Positions 14,779 through 22,602 of a DNA stretch of 38,488 nt are shown here, piece by piece; position 1 is the stretch's first letter; the number at the start of each line of letters is the position of its first letter. Source of the DNA: Candidatus Gastranaerophilales bacterium. GTDB lineage: Bacteria; Cyanobacteriota; Vampirovibrionia; Gastranaerophilales; Gastranaerophilaceae. A program made the translations under genes and the position numbers. The DNA lies in assembly GCA_944322835.1 (NCBI GenBank), contig CALUQF010000002.1, positions 1 through 38,488 on the forward strand, written 5' to 3'. The notes beneath the pieces were generated by a model. It was given only the letters and a program-made list of their open reading frames with translations, had not been told where the DNA came from and made no database searches.

Positions 14779-15060
14779 TTACGCTGCAACACCTTTTATT
14801 TCAGATATAAGGTATTTAGCAACCCATTCAAAATCCTTATTGTTGTTAGCGGCTTTTTTTAGATATTCAACAGAAGCCTCGCCAATTCTGATAAGTGTCA
14901 TAGCAACGACACCGCGCTTAACGCCTTTTACAACCTGTAGTTGATTAACAAGTTCCGGAACAACAGCCGTACCTTTATCTACTAAAATATTTTCAATTTT
15001 GTTTTTAGTTGTGTTGTCTGCTGTTTCTAATTTGCCAAGCATTTCTTCTACTGATTGCAT
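14779..15060 (-). CDS. Small HEAT-repeat-like protein, 93 aa
   Basis: An all-helical protein whose segments ([45 protein letters not shown]) resemble HEAT/PBS-lyase repeats, usually protein-interaction surfaces. Function unknown. The internal ATG is chosen because AAGGAG lies 6 bases upstream; the ATG 15 bases earlier overlaps that site. It is coupled to rnhA (2-base gap). Confidence 0.8.
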   Translation of the reverse strand: MQSVEEMLGKLETADNTTKNKIENILVDKGTAVVPELVNQLQVVKGVKRGVVAMTLIRIGEASVEYLKKAANNNKDFEWVAKYLISEIKGVAA

Positions 15061-15140
15061 ATCTTTCTCCTTCATATTTCATTCGTTCTTTGCATTATTA
15101 TTATAGACTAAATTTTTTCTAAACTAAGATTTCCTTATAT

Positions 15141-15164
15141 AATCTTAATATCCATATTAAGATT
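15141..15164. repeat. Perfect AT-rich palindrome AATCTTAATAT-CC-ATATTAAGATT
   Basis: 11-bp arms with a 2-base centre, between the GT-C stop and the HEAT-like gene start. It has no T run on the minus strand, so it is either a weak terminator of the GT-C gene or an operator for the HEAT-rnhA unit. Confidence 0.5.
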
Positions 15165-15190
15165 ACTTAAAATATGTAAAGAAAGACTGT

Positions 15191-16642
15191 TTATTTTTTT
15201 TCTGCAGTTATAATAGTCCAGGCACCCTGTGTATCGACGTTGTAATTTGTATAATTTGTATCCAATTCTTTTATTAAACAGTTTTTTATATGTGAAAATG
15301 TCAAAAACATTTCCGGAATTTTTGAATTATTAGAATTTAAATTAATAAAATTTTCATTAAAAAAACTTACACTGTCTAAAAAAATAACGGAAACTAGCTG
15401 ACCTTTATTTATGTTGTTTAGAATTTTTGCCGGATTGTCTTTATATTCATGACGATTAATTTTGCTTATAAAATATGTGTTTTTGCATGTTAAATCAATA
15501 TAGCGTAAGAATCTGTCAGGTTCATAATATGTGAATACTATGCAGTCAGGATTCCTATGTTTAAGAATTTCTGCAGGAATCTTATGGCCTTCGCTGCGTT
15601 GTATTTTAGTTACATAATAGGGGCTAAAAAATGCCGCTGTGTGTATAGAAAGAAATAAGAGGAATAGTATAATTCCCGTTTTTTTTATTGTATTAAAACC
15701 TAAAGACAGTATTAAAATAAATGCCGGAAGTATTTCTATTGAATATTTTGTTATAAAAACGATTTTGCCTGTTATAGATAAGATTGACATTACCAATATT
15801 GTAAACAGACAAACAATACTTAACCCCTTTAATTTCCTGATTCCGGCTGCAAACGGTATAATAGCAGTCAATAATGAAAGAATCATCCAGACGGATTTAG
15901 CTTTATGATAGAAAAAAACAGGTGGTGCATTAACATTATTTGTAAGTATAGGTGAGAAAAAGTCAGAGAATAAAAATAAAATATTTGTATAACTGAAATT
16001 CCCCCACCATTGCGAAGCTGGAAGCATTCTTAGAATATTTATTCCCCAAAAACAGCATAATATTGCGCAAAATAGGCCTGTCAACAAAATTACAGCTGTT
16101 ATCTTTTTTTTCTTGTAAATAATATATATAGTATTAAAAAAAACAAAAACTATGCCAAGAACATGTGTTGTAACGATTAAAGCACATGAGATAATGTAGC
16201 CCGTAATATTTAACTTGGAATTTGTTTTAAGTAGTCGTATCGTGAAAAGAAGTAATAGAGTTGTAAATAGAAATAATAATGAATAAAATCGAACTTCTTG
16301 TGAGTAATAAATTAAAAATGACAGCACTGATGTTATAGAAGCAGCAATTAACCCTATTTTTTTTGAAAATTCTTTTCCTGCAAGATACATAACCGGAATC
16401 GCCAGTACTCCAGGAATTAGTGATGTTAACCTGAGTATTAAATCTGAACAGTGAGAAAAAGGTTTAAGGTATAAATAATAGAGCGGCATATGGCATTGTT
16501 TAAGCACTTCTTCCCAAAAGCCGCTATTAAACGGTGTGTTTGCAACATACCAGCTCACATATTCATCGTTCCATAAACCTTCGGGTTTATTTATGAAAGT
16601 CAATCTTAATAATAAGCCCAGAAATATTATAAAAAATAGCAA
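15191..16642 (-). CDS. GT-C fold membrane glycosyltransferase (PMT/ArnT-like)
   Basis: A polytopic membrane enzyme of 483 aa with about 10-11 helices over residues 1-335, then a soluble C-terminal part. It transfers a sugar from a polyprenyl-phosphate donor to a lipid or protein acceptor on the outer face of the membrane. The acidic first-loop motif GLWNDEYVSW (~22-31) and SQEVRFYSLLFL (~113-124) are typical of the PMT_2/GT83 group. The start codon is TTG, supported by GAGGGGAG just upstream. It is divergent from the GT2 gene, 37 bases apart, suggesting that GT2 makes its lipid-linked donor. Confidence 0.85.
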   Translation of the reverse strand: MLFFIIFLGLLLRLTFINKPEGLWNDEYVSWYVANTPFNSGFWEEVLKQCHMPLYYLYLKPFSHCSDLILRLTSLIPGVLAIPVMYLAGKEFSKKIGLIAASITSVLSFLIYYSQEVRFYSLLFLFTTLLLLFTIRLLKTNSKLNITGYIISCALIVTTHVLGIVFVFFNTIYIIYKKKKITAVILLTGLFCAILCCFWGINILRMLPASQWWGNFSYTNILFLFSDFFSPILTNNVNAPPVFFYHKAKSVWMILSLLTAIIPFAAGIRKLKGLSIVCLFTILVMSILSITGKIVFITKYSIEILPAFILILSLGFNTIKKTGIILFLLFLSIHTAAFFSPYYVTKIQRSEGHKIPAEILKHRNPDCIVFTYYEPDRFLRYIDLTCKNTYFISKINRHEYKDNPAKILNNINKGQLVSVIFLDSVSFFNENFINLNSNNSKIPEMFLTFSHIKNCLIKELDTNYTNYNVDTQGAWTIITAEKK

Positions 16643-16643
16643 C

Positions 16644-16672
16644 TTGCTCCCCTCTTAATATTTATATATAAT
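16644..16672 (+). promoter_or_regulatory. Promoter of the GT2 gene, leaderless arrangement
   Basis: TTGCTC (16644-16649), a 17-base spacer and a perfect TATAAT (16667-16672), only 7 bases before the ATG at 16680. The expected transcription start is at or next to the start codon, and there is no Shine-Dalgarno. Confidence 0.5.
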
Positions 16673-16679
16673 ATTTTAC

Positions 16680-17621
16680 ATGACCAAGCTGATTATTCAA
16701 ATACCTTGTTTTAATGAGGAGAGCACATTATTAACAACACTAAACGCTCTCCCCAAAAAAATTCAAGATATTGACGAAATTGAAGTTCTCGTGATTGATG
16801 ACGGGTCTGAGGATAAATCTGCAAAAATTGCTGCTGATTGGGGTGCAAGTGTTCTTGAAATCAAACCGAACAGAGGACTTGCCAATGCGTTTAGAAGTGG
16901 AATTGCAGAGGCTTTAAGGCTAGGTGCAGATATTATTGTTAATACTGATGCTGATAACCAGTATTGTGCAGATGATATTGAAAAACTTGTTAAGCCGATT
17001 CTTGTGGGGAAGGCTGATATTGTAATTGGTGCAAGAGATATTTATTCAATAAAAGAATTTTCTCCAATGAAAAAGCTTTTTCAAAAAATAGGTTCCGCTG
17101 CTTTAAGGCTCTTGTCCTCTGCTCCTGTAGAAGATGCACCCAGCGGATTTAGAGCTTTTTCTAAACAAGCGGCAATTAGATTAAATGTTTTTGATAATTA
17201 TACTTATACGATGGAAACACTGCTTCAGGCGGGTGCAAAAGGACTAAAGATTGTATCTGTGCCTGTTAGGGTAAATTCTATGCTGCGTAAATCCCGATTG
17301 GTAAAAAACATATTTGATTATATTTTTAAATCAATGAAAACTACAATAAGGATGTTTATTGTTTACCGCCCTTTTAGATTTTTTATATCAATAGCTTCGA
17401 TTTTAGGTATTGTTGGTTTAATGCTTGTTACAAGATTTTTATATTTTTATATTCAAGGTAACGGTAACGGACATATTCAGTCACTTATTTTTGCTGCAAT
17501 ATTCTTAATTTCAGCTGTTCAAATCGGAATTATAGCAATTCTGGGTGATTTGCTTTCTATTAATAGAAAATTAATTGAAGATATTCAGACAAGAATAAAG
17601 AAAATTGAGCTTAATAAATAA
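16680..17621 (+). CDS. GT2 glycosyltransferase, polyprenyl-phosphate sugar synthase-like
   Basis: A 313-aa DPM1/GtrB-like enzyme that would load a sugar onto polyprenyl phosphate at the cytoplasmic face. The GT-A domain has QIPCFNEESTLL (7-18), VIDDGSEDKS (~39-47), NRGLANAFRSGI, and the metal-binding DAD at 90-92. Two hydrophobic helices (~230-255 and ~263-288) anchor it, as in GtrB/ArnC. It is paired divergently with the GT-C enzyme. The sugar is unknown. Confidence 0.9.
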   Translation: MTKLIIQIPCFNEESTLLTTLNALPKKIQDIDEIEVLVIDDGSEDKSAKIAADWGASVLEIKPNRGLANAFRSGIAEALRLGADIIVNTDADNQYCADDIEKLVKPILVGKADIVIGARDIYSIKEFSPMKKLFQKIGSAALRLLSSAPVEDAPSGFRAFSKQAAIRLNVFDNYTYTMETLLQAGAKGLKIVSVPVRVNSMLRKSRLVKNIFDYIFKSMKTTIRMFIVYRPFRFFISIASILGIVGLMLVTRFLYFYIQGNGNGHIQSLIFAAIFLISAVQIGIIAILGDLLSINRKLIEDIQTRIKKIELNK

Positions 17622-17622
17622 G

Positions 17623-17647
17623 AAAAAACCGCTTTGGGAAGAAGCGG
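17623..17647 (-). terminator. Terminator of the 17735-18883 gene
   Basis: CCGCTT-loop-GAAGCGG hairpin; on the minus strand it is followed by TTTTTT. It lies immediately after the convergent GT2 stop codon. Confidence 0.75.
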
Positions 17648-17734
17648 CTAAAGAAAAGGGAAAAAGGGAAATGGGAATTTGGGGTGAAAATAAGTAGAAT
17701 AAGTTTTTATTTACTACCCCGGTTTGTAAACTTA

Positions 17735-18883
17735 TTAACTAAATATACCAAAGGTTCTTTCAATGTTGTCATCTCTTACCTTGCTGATTGATTCCATTTC
17801 TGTAGTAATAGATGTTCTTTCTGTTTCTAATTTACTTAAATCATTATCAAATTTGGTATCTTTTGTATTTATATCACTTAATTCACGTTCATATTCTAAT
17901 TCTGCTTTCTTTAAATCTGTTTCATCAGATACTTCTTGTAGATAACTTGAACCTGTACTTGTTGCTACGCTTGTGTCATCCCATTCATTAGTATCCGGAT
18001 TAAACTCAGAAATAAGTACGCGGCCTGATTGTACCATGTTATTGAACCATTCATTTGCTTCTTTACCTGAAACGTATTGTGGTTCTATTACTTGGCAGCC
18101 TCCATTTTCCTGAATTGCTGCGTATAATGATACATAATAATTAAACTTTTCCTCTATTGACTGCCAGGTCATATCATCATAAACCTTGTTATTTTCCTGA
18201 TCTGCCAATACGACTTCCTGACTATCATTTTTGTTTAAGTTCATGTAATTAAAGATTTCATCACCATACTTCTCATAAAGCATATCTCTAAAATTGGTCA
18301 AAGCTTGACTCTTTGAAGCAAGATCTTCGGAATTTTCAATTTCATCATATGCTGCAACTAAGTCTGTATCATCTTGATGCTCACTAAATACTAATTCTTC
18401 CATATCAGACATTGTTACAAAATCATTGTCATATTGATTAGTGCCACCAATAAATTCCGCATTACCAACGGTATCTCCGCCAGCTGCTCCCTCATCAAAA
18501 CAGAAACAACCATCAAAGCCTACCATCGCCCAAGCAAATGTATATTTGTCTGATTCATATTTTTCATACATTTCTGCAGTATTTTCATCAACAATAAGCT
18601 TACCTGTTTTTGCATCTGTCAAAATATATTGAGTGCATCTGCTGCTATCGTATCCGCAGACAGTAGAAAAATTTGCATCTACAAAATTTTTGGAACCGTC
18701 ACTATTATAGAATGCGACTTGAATTTTCTTGGCATCTAATGCATCACAATAGGCTTGGTACACTTCGTCTTTTTGTGTAGCCAAAGCTATTTTCTGGCTC
18801 TCGATATTTTGTGCTTTGTACTCAATATCATGGAGTCGGCTCGTTAGAGTTAATAATCTAGCTTGTGATGCTGCCATTCCCAT
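17735..18883 (-). CDS. Unknown acidic coiled-coil protein, 382 aa, shared-promoter group
   Basis: Not a named family to me; proteins opening MGMAASQARLLTLTSRLHD are, from memory, multi-copy in gut Gastranaerophilales. Coiled-coil helices at the N-terminus (~1-50) and C-terminus (~300-375, KKAELEYERELSDINTKDTKFDNDLSKLE) flank an acidic globular middle rich in Asp, Asn, Tyr and Gly. The middle contains several cysteines (VCGYDSSRC, GCFCF). The helix-globule-helix plan, without a Sec signal, recalls flagellar or type III export substrates; this is inference. The start at 18883 is chosen for AAGGA upstream (12 bases, rather far); an in-frame ATG at 18937 would add 18 residues but has no site. Copy C of the promoter is ~200 bases upstream with a terminator in between. 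Confidence 0.82.
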   Translation of the reverse strand: MGMAASQARLLTLTSRLHDIEYKAQNIESQKIALATQKDEVYQAYCDALDAKKIQVAFYNSDGSKNFVDANFSTVCGYDSSRCTQYILTDAKTGKLIVDENTAEMYEKYESDKYTFAWAMVGFDGCFCFDEGAAGGDTVGNAEFIGGTNQYDNDFVTMSDMEELVFSEHQDDTDLVAAYDEIENSEDLASKSQALTNFRDMLYEKYGDEIFNYMNLNKNDSQEVVLADQENNKVYDDMTWQSIEEKFNYYVSLYAAIQENGGCQVIEPQYVSGKEANEWFNNMVQSGRVLISEFNPDTNEWDDTSVATSTGSSYLQEVSDETDLKKAELEYERELSDINTKDTKFDNDLSKLETERTSITTEMESISKVRDDNIERTFGIFS

Positions 18884-19004
18884 TGTTGTTCGTAGTCCTT
18901 TGTTTATTTTTCCCTTGTTTAATATTGTTAACGGCATAATTGCATTAAAACTTTAGCTTTTTATAAAATATTGTTACAAATCTTTACATGTCATATAAAA
19001 TTGC

Positions 19005-19029
19005 AAAAAAAAACTTCTCAAATGAGAAG
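19005..19029 (-). terminator. Rho-independent terminator between the radical SAM gene and the 17735-18883 gene
   Basis: CTTCTCA (19014-19020) pairs with TGAGAAG (19023-19029); on the minus strand a run of nine T follows. It lies 124 bases after the radical SAM stop but also downstream of compound promoter copy C. Confidence 0.8.
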
Positions 19030-19081
19030 CCAGAAAATTAGTTAGGAAGGGATTTTAGGGATTAATTTTTTTTATTTACAT

Positions 19082-19142
19082 CTTACATGTATATAAAGTA
19101 TATAAAATATCCCCAATTTCGCCAGTTGTTTTATTTGTTACA
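19082..19142 (-). promoter_or_regulatory. Compound promoter element, copy C
   Basis: On the minus strand: TGTAAC (19142-19137), a 35-base spacer with GAAAT at positions 17-21, then ATACTTTATATACATGTAAG (19101-19082), identical over 20 bases to copy D. A partial second core, TTTTATATGACATGTAAAG, lies nearer the gene at about 18987-19005. Confidence 0.6.
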
Positions 19143-19153
19143 ATTCTTAATAT

Positions 19154-20647
19154 TTATATGCGGCTTAATAACCTTTTGTATTCGTTTATTAGTAAATTTT
19201 TGGGCGGATAATTTTCTACTATATCCCAGGGGAGGGCCTCTTGCAGCTCAAATCCGTTTATAGCTTTAAAAATATCCGGCTTAGTTTCTTTTAAAGCTTT
19301 TTTATATGCTCCGATATTTTCACCATTTTTGTATACAGCAGTCAGAAATTCCGCAAGATTTTCATCTCCCCTTGAAAGAATTGTTTGCCAGTAATCCCAT
19401 TTAATACTGGAGAATTTTGATTTTACTCCGATTTTTGCAAGTTCTTTTTCCAGAAACTTTTGTTTTTTTTCTAATGTTTTGGACTCTTCTCTTTTTGCCC
19501 ATTGAAAAGGCGTTTGCGGTTTGGGAACGAACGTGGAAAATGAAAATTCTATACTAAACCCTTTATTCTCAGCTTTTATTTTTTTTGCAAGATTTAAAAA
19601 TTCTTGAATATCATCATCTGTTTCATTCGGAATCCCTATCATAGAATATATTTTGAGCCCTTTTAAGCCGTTTTCACGTGCAATTTTAACCGCATTTAAT
19701 ATTTGTTCTTCTTTTAAATTCTTGTTAATAAATTTTCTTAAGCGTTCACTCGCAGCCTCAATAGCAATTGTGGAATGCTTTTGGCCTCCTTTAACAAGAA
19801 TTTGCACCATTTTAGGAGTTACAGAGTCTGTTCTTAGAGAGGAAATCCCGAGCTCAATATTTATTCCGCTGTCGATTTTTTGTTCGATATATTCCATAAT
19901 GTTTTCAAATTGCGGATGTGCACTTATTTGCGCTCCGAGAAGTGCTATCTTATTTGTATAATTTAAACCCAGTTCTATTGCATCAATGATTTTTTCGTAT
20001 TCATAATATCTGAAAGGCAGGTTTATATATGAGGCTGTGCAAAAAGCACATCTATTCATACATCCCCGTGCTATTTCTATAATAAATGTGTCTTTAAAAT
20101 AGCTTTTATCGCTAAGAATTGGGGTATATATTACATTATCCAGCTTTGCAGTATATTTTTTTACCGATTTTTGCGGGATATAAATCCCATCAACGTCAGC
20201 TAATAATTCCAGAGCGTGTTTTTTGTTGTTGCTTTTCAATATATCTAATACCCTTGTAAACGTATTTTCTCCATCTCCTGCAATCATAAAGTCAAAAAAT
20301 TTCTCATATGGGCGCGGATTTGTAGTGATTACAGGACCGCCGGCAAATATAAGCGGATGGGATTCGTCTCTTGAGTTAGAATAAAAAGGAATGTCTAATT
20401 TTTCCAGAATATTAAAAACTCCGATAAAATCAAAATCGAACGACATTGAAAAGGCTATAGCATTAATACTACGAATAGACGGAATATTGTCGGTATATGC
20501 CCTTATTGCATTTATTCCGTCTCTCATATCAGCCTCTCTATAAAGCCATAAATACCCGAGAGAGGCCATTGCAAAAGATTCCGGCGCCGGATAGGCCATT
20601 AATAGGTTATAATTTCCGGTATTTGGAGTGTATAAAAACTTTTCCAT
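19154..20647 (-). CDS. Radical SAM protein with N-terminal B12-binding-like domain
   Basis: A 497-aa iron-sulfur enzyme. The first ~135 residues resemble a cobalamin-binding-like Rossmann region (AIAFSMSFDFDFIGVFNIL, LIFAGGPVITTNP, FMIAGDGENTF). The radical SAM cluster motif is C196-x3-C200-x2-C203 in ARGCMNRCAFCTA, followed by the usual barrel segments. It most resembles the TIGR03960-type B12-binding radical SAM family (from memory); the reaction is unknown. Its ATG shares one base with the stop of the upstream exporter gene (TGATG), so the two are coupled. Confidence 0.87.
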   Translation of the reverse strand: MEKFLYTPNTGNYNLLMAYPAPESFAMASLGYLWLYREADMRDGINAIRAYTDNIPSIRSINAIAFSMSFDFDFIGVFNILEKLDIPFYSNSRDESHPLIFAGGPVITTNPRPYEKFFDFMIAGDGENTFTRVLDILKSNNKKHALELLADVDGIYIPQKSVKKYTAKLDNVIYTPILSDKSYFKDTFIIEIARGCMNRCAFCTASYINLPFRYYEYEKIIDAIELGLNYTNKIALLGAQISAHPQFENIMEYIEQKIDSGINIELGISSLRTDSVTPKMVQILVKGGQKHSTIAIEAASERLRKFINKNLKEEQILNAVKIARENGLKGLKIYSMIGIPNETDDDIQEFLNLAKKIKAENKGFSIEFSFSTFVPKPQTPFQWAKREESKTLEKKQKFLEKELAKIGVKSKFSSIKWDYWQTILSRGDENLAEFLTAVYKNGENIGAYKKALKETKPDIFKAINGFELQEALPWDIVENYPPKNLLINEYKRLLSRI

Positions 20648-21675
20648 CAGTTAATATTCTTTATGTACAATTCTTCTATTAGCACGCATACGGTAGCAGC
20701 AATTGCCGGTGCAAAGATTACACCTATTACACCCAGATATTGTGCTGTAACAAATAAAAAGAAATATATAATAAGCGGATGTAAATCGAGAAATTTACCG
20801 AATATATACGGTCTTATCAAATTGTTTTCCGCCCATTGTGCAATCATAAAAACGACAATAATCATGGCAATAGTGAAAGGTCCCATCTTATATGCCATAA
20901 GTATTGCAATTAAAAGTCCTATAGCCGGACCTATTACAGGGATTAGGTCTAATACTGCATTTATAATACCGAGTATAAGCGCATAATCGACTCTCAATAT
21001 CATAAGTCCGATTGTCATAATTATACCAACGCTTGCTATTGTCACTATTTGCGCCAGAACATAACCGCCGATTTTTTTAGAGATAACCTCTATTATATCA
21101 TCAGCCTTGCTTTTCAACTGACGCGGGAAAAGGCTCAGGTATGTCTTTTTTACAACCTCTTTATCAGACATGAAATAGTAAATTATAATACAAGCGGCCA
21201 AAAAGTATACAATAGCAGAGGCAAAACCCATACTAAAATCAATAGAGCTGTTTACAAATTTTGTCGTAAAATTTGATGTAGATGATATTACCGCGCCTAA
21301 GTCAAGCTGGCTTAGCATTGTCTTATTAAGAAGAGGCGTAGAAACCAAAAATTCTTTGACTGTCGCAATATGCTCCGGTAGTTGTACAAGGAATGATTTT
21401 ATCTGGTGCCCTCCCATAACAAACATTGGAACAAGAAACAAAGCTGATACTAAAAGCACACCGCCTAAAACAAGACTTGAAGCCAAAGGGCGTTTAATTT
21501 TTTTTGTACAAATTTTATCTACAAGAGGATTCAAAGAGCAAGCTATTACGTATGATGCAAAAAACAGTATTGCAATATCTTTGATTTTAGTAACAAAGAT
21601 CAAAAACAGTATAGCTATTATAAAAAAAATTATATTTTTTACTGTAATATATTTTTTTACAAAAACATCAAACAT
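20647..21675 (-). CDS. AI-2E family (PerM/YdiK-like) transporter
   Basis: An inner-membrane protein of 342 aa with about 8 helices. Family hallmarks are the early SLNPLVDKI segment, IIYYFMSDKE mid-protein, and the C-terminal DLIPVIGPAIG, AQWAENNLIRPYIFGKFLDLHP and FLFVTAQYLGVIGVIFAPAIAA. The substrate is uncertain for most members (AI-2, Na+/H+ and others have been proposed). The ATG at 21675 is chosen because AAGGAG lies 7 bases upstream. It is the first gene of a two-gene unit with the radical SAM gene and is divergent from the ABC gene. Confidence 0.93.
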   Translation of the reverse strand: MFDVFVKKYITVKNIIFFIIAILFLIFVTKIKDIAILFFASYVIACSLNPLVDKICTKKIKRPLASSLVLGGVLLVSALFLVPMFVMGGHQIKSFLVQLPEHIATVKEFLVSTPLLNKTMLSQLDLGAVISSTSNFTTKFVNSSIDFSMGFASAIVYFLAACIIIYYFMSDKEVVKKTYLSLFPRQLKSKADDIIEVISKKIGGYVLAQIVTIASVGIIMTIGLMILRVDYALILGIINAVLDLIPVIGPAIGLLIAILMAYKMGPFTIAMIIVVFMIAQWAENNLIRPYIFGKFLDLHPLIIYFFLFVTAQYLGVIGVIFAPAIAATVCVLIEELYIKNIN

Positions 21676-21737
21676 AACCGCGCTCCTTATCCTTTTTGAT
21701 GATTTTATCATAAAATCATCTATGTTAAAATGTTTGC

Positions 21738-22520
21738 ATGGATAATTTATTAGAAATAAAGAATTTGACAGTTGAATATAAGAGTATTTCTAACGGAGAT
21801 ACCAATATTGTGAGAGCTGTTGATGATGTTTCACTAAACATACATCAGGGAGAAATCTATGCTCTTGCCGGTGAATCCGGCTGCGGGAAATCTACACTTT
21901 CAAAAGCAATAGTAAAACTTATGAAACCGCTCTCTGGCGAAATATTATTTGAAGGAAATGATATTTATAAGCAGACAATAGAAGAGAAAAAACAGTACCC
22001 GTCTAAGGTCCAGATGGTTTTCCAGAATCCTTACTCAAGTCTGAATCCTAAAATGAAGATAAAAGATATATTAATTGAGCCTTTAGATATAAATACAAAA
22101 TATTCCAAAATGAGAAAAAAGGCCTTAATTAAGCAGGTTTTAGAAGATGTAGGACTAAGTGAGAGCGCATTAGACTTGTATCCTCATGAGTTTTCAGGCG
22201 GACAAAGACAGAGAATTGCAATAGCCCGGGCTCTTGTATTAAACCCAAAACTCCTCATAGCAGATGAGCCGGTAAGCGCTCTGGATGCAAGTATTCAGGC
22301 ACAGATAATAAATCTCTTAAAGGGACTTAAGGAAGAGCGGAATTTAACAATTTTATTTATTTCTCATGATTTGAATGTTATAAGATATCTGGCTGACAGG
22401 GTTGGAATAATGTATTTTGGCAGGCTTATAGAAGAAAATATTACAAGTTCAATATTTAATTTCCCGCATGAAGAATATACCAGAACCCTTTTAAATTCGG
22501 CTCCCGTTTTAAATTATTAA
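21738..22520 (+). CDS. Oligopeptide-type ABC transporter ATPase (OppF/DppF-like), orphan
   Basis: A 260-aa ATPase. Walker A GESGCGKST is at 45-53, the Q-loop is in VFQNPYSSLNPKMKI, the signature is FSGGQRQRIAIARAL, Walker B LLIADEPVSALD and the switch His is in FISHDLNVIRYLAD. The VFQNPYSSLNP stretch is diagnostic of the Opp/Dpp/nickel group. It would pair with a second ATPase, permeases and a binding protein, none of which is nearby. There is no Shine-Dalgarno; a TAAAAT box (21726-21731) lies 6 bases before the ATG, suggesting a leaderless mRNA. Confidence 0.92.
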   Translation: MDNLLEIKNLTVEYKSISNGDTNIVRAVDDVSLNIHQGEIYALAGESGCGKSTLSKAIVKLMKPLSGEILFEGNDIYKQTIEEKKQYPSKVQMVFQNPYSSLNPKMKIKDILIEPLDINTKYSKMRKKALIKQVLEDVGLSESALDLYPHEFSGGQRQRIAIARALVLNPKLLIADEPVSALDASIQAQIINLLKGLKEERNLTILFISHDLNVIRYLADRVGIMYFGRLIEENITSSIFNFPHEEYTRTLLNSAPVLNY

Positions 22521-22602
22521 GCTTTGTAAATTTTTTTTATAAAATCCTAAAGTTTTTACAAAAAATGCCGATATTAATATTGTAGATAATTAAGGATGGG
22601 TT

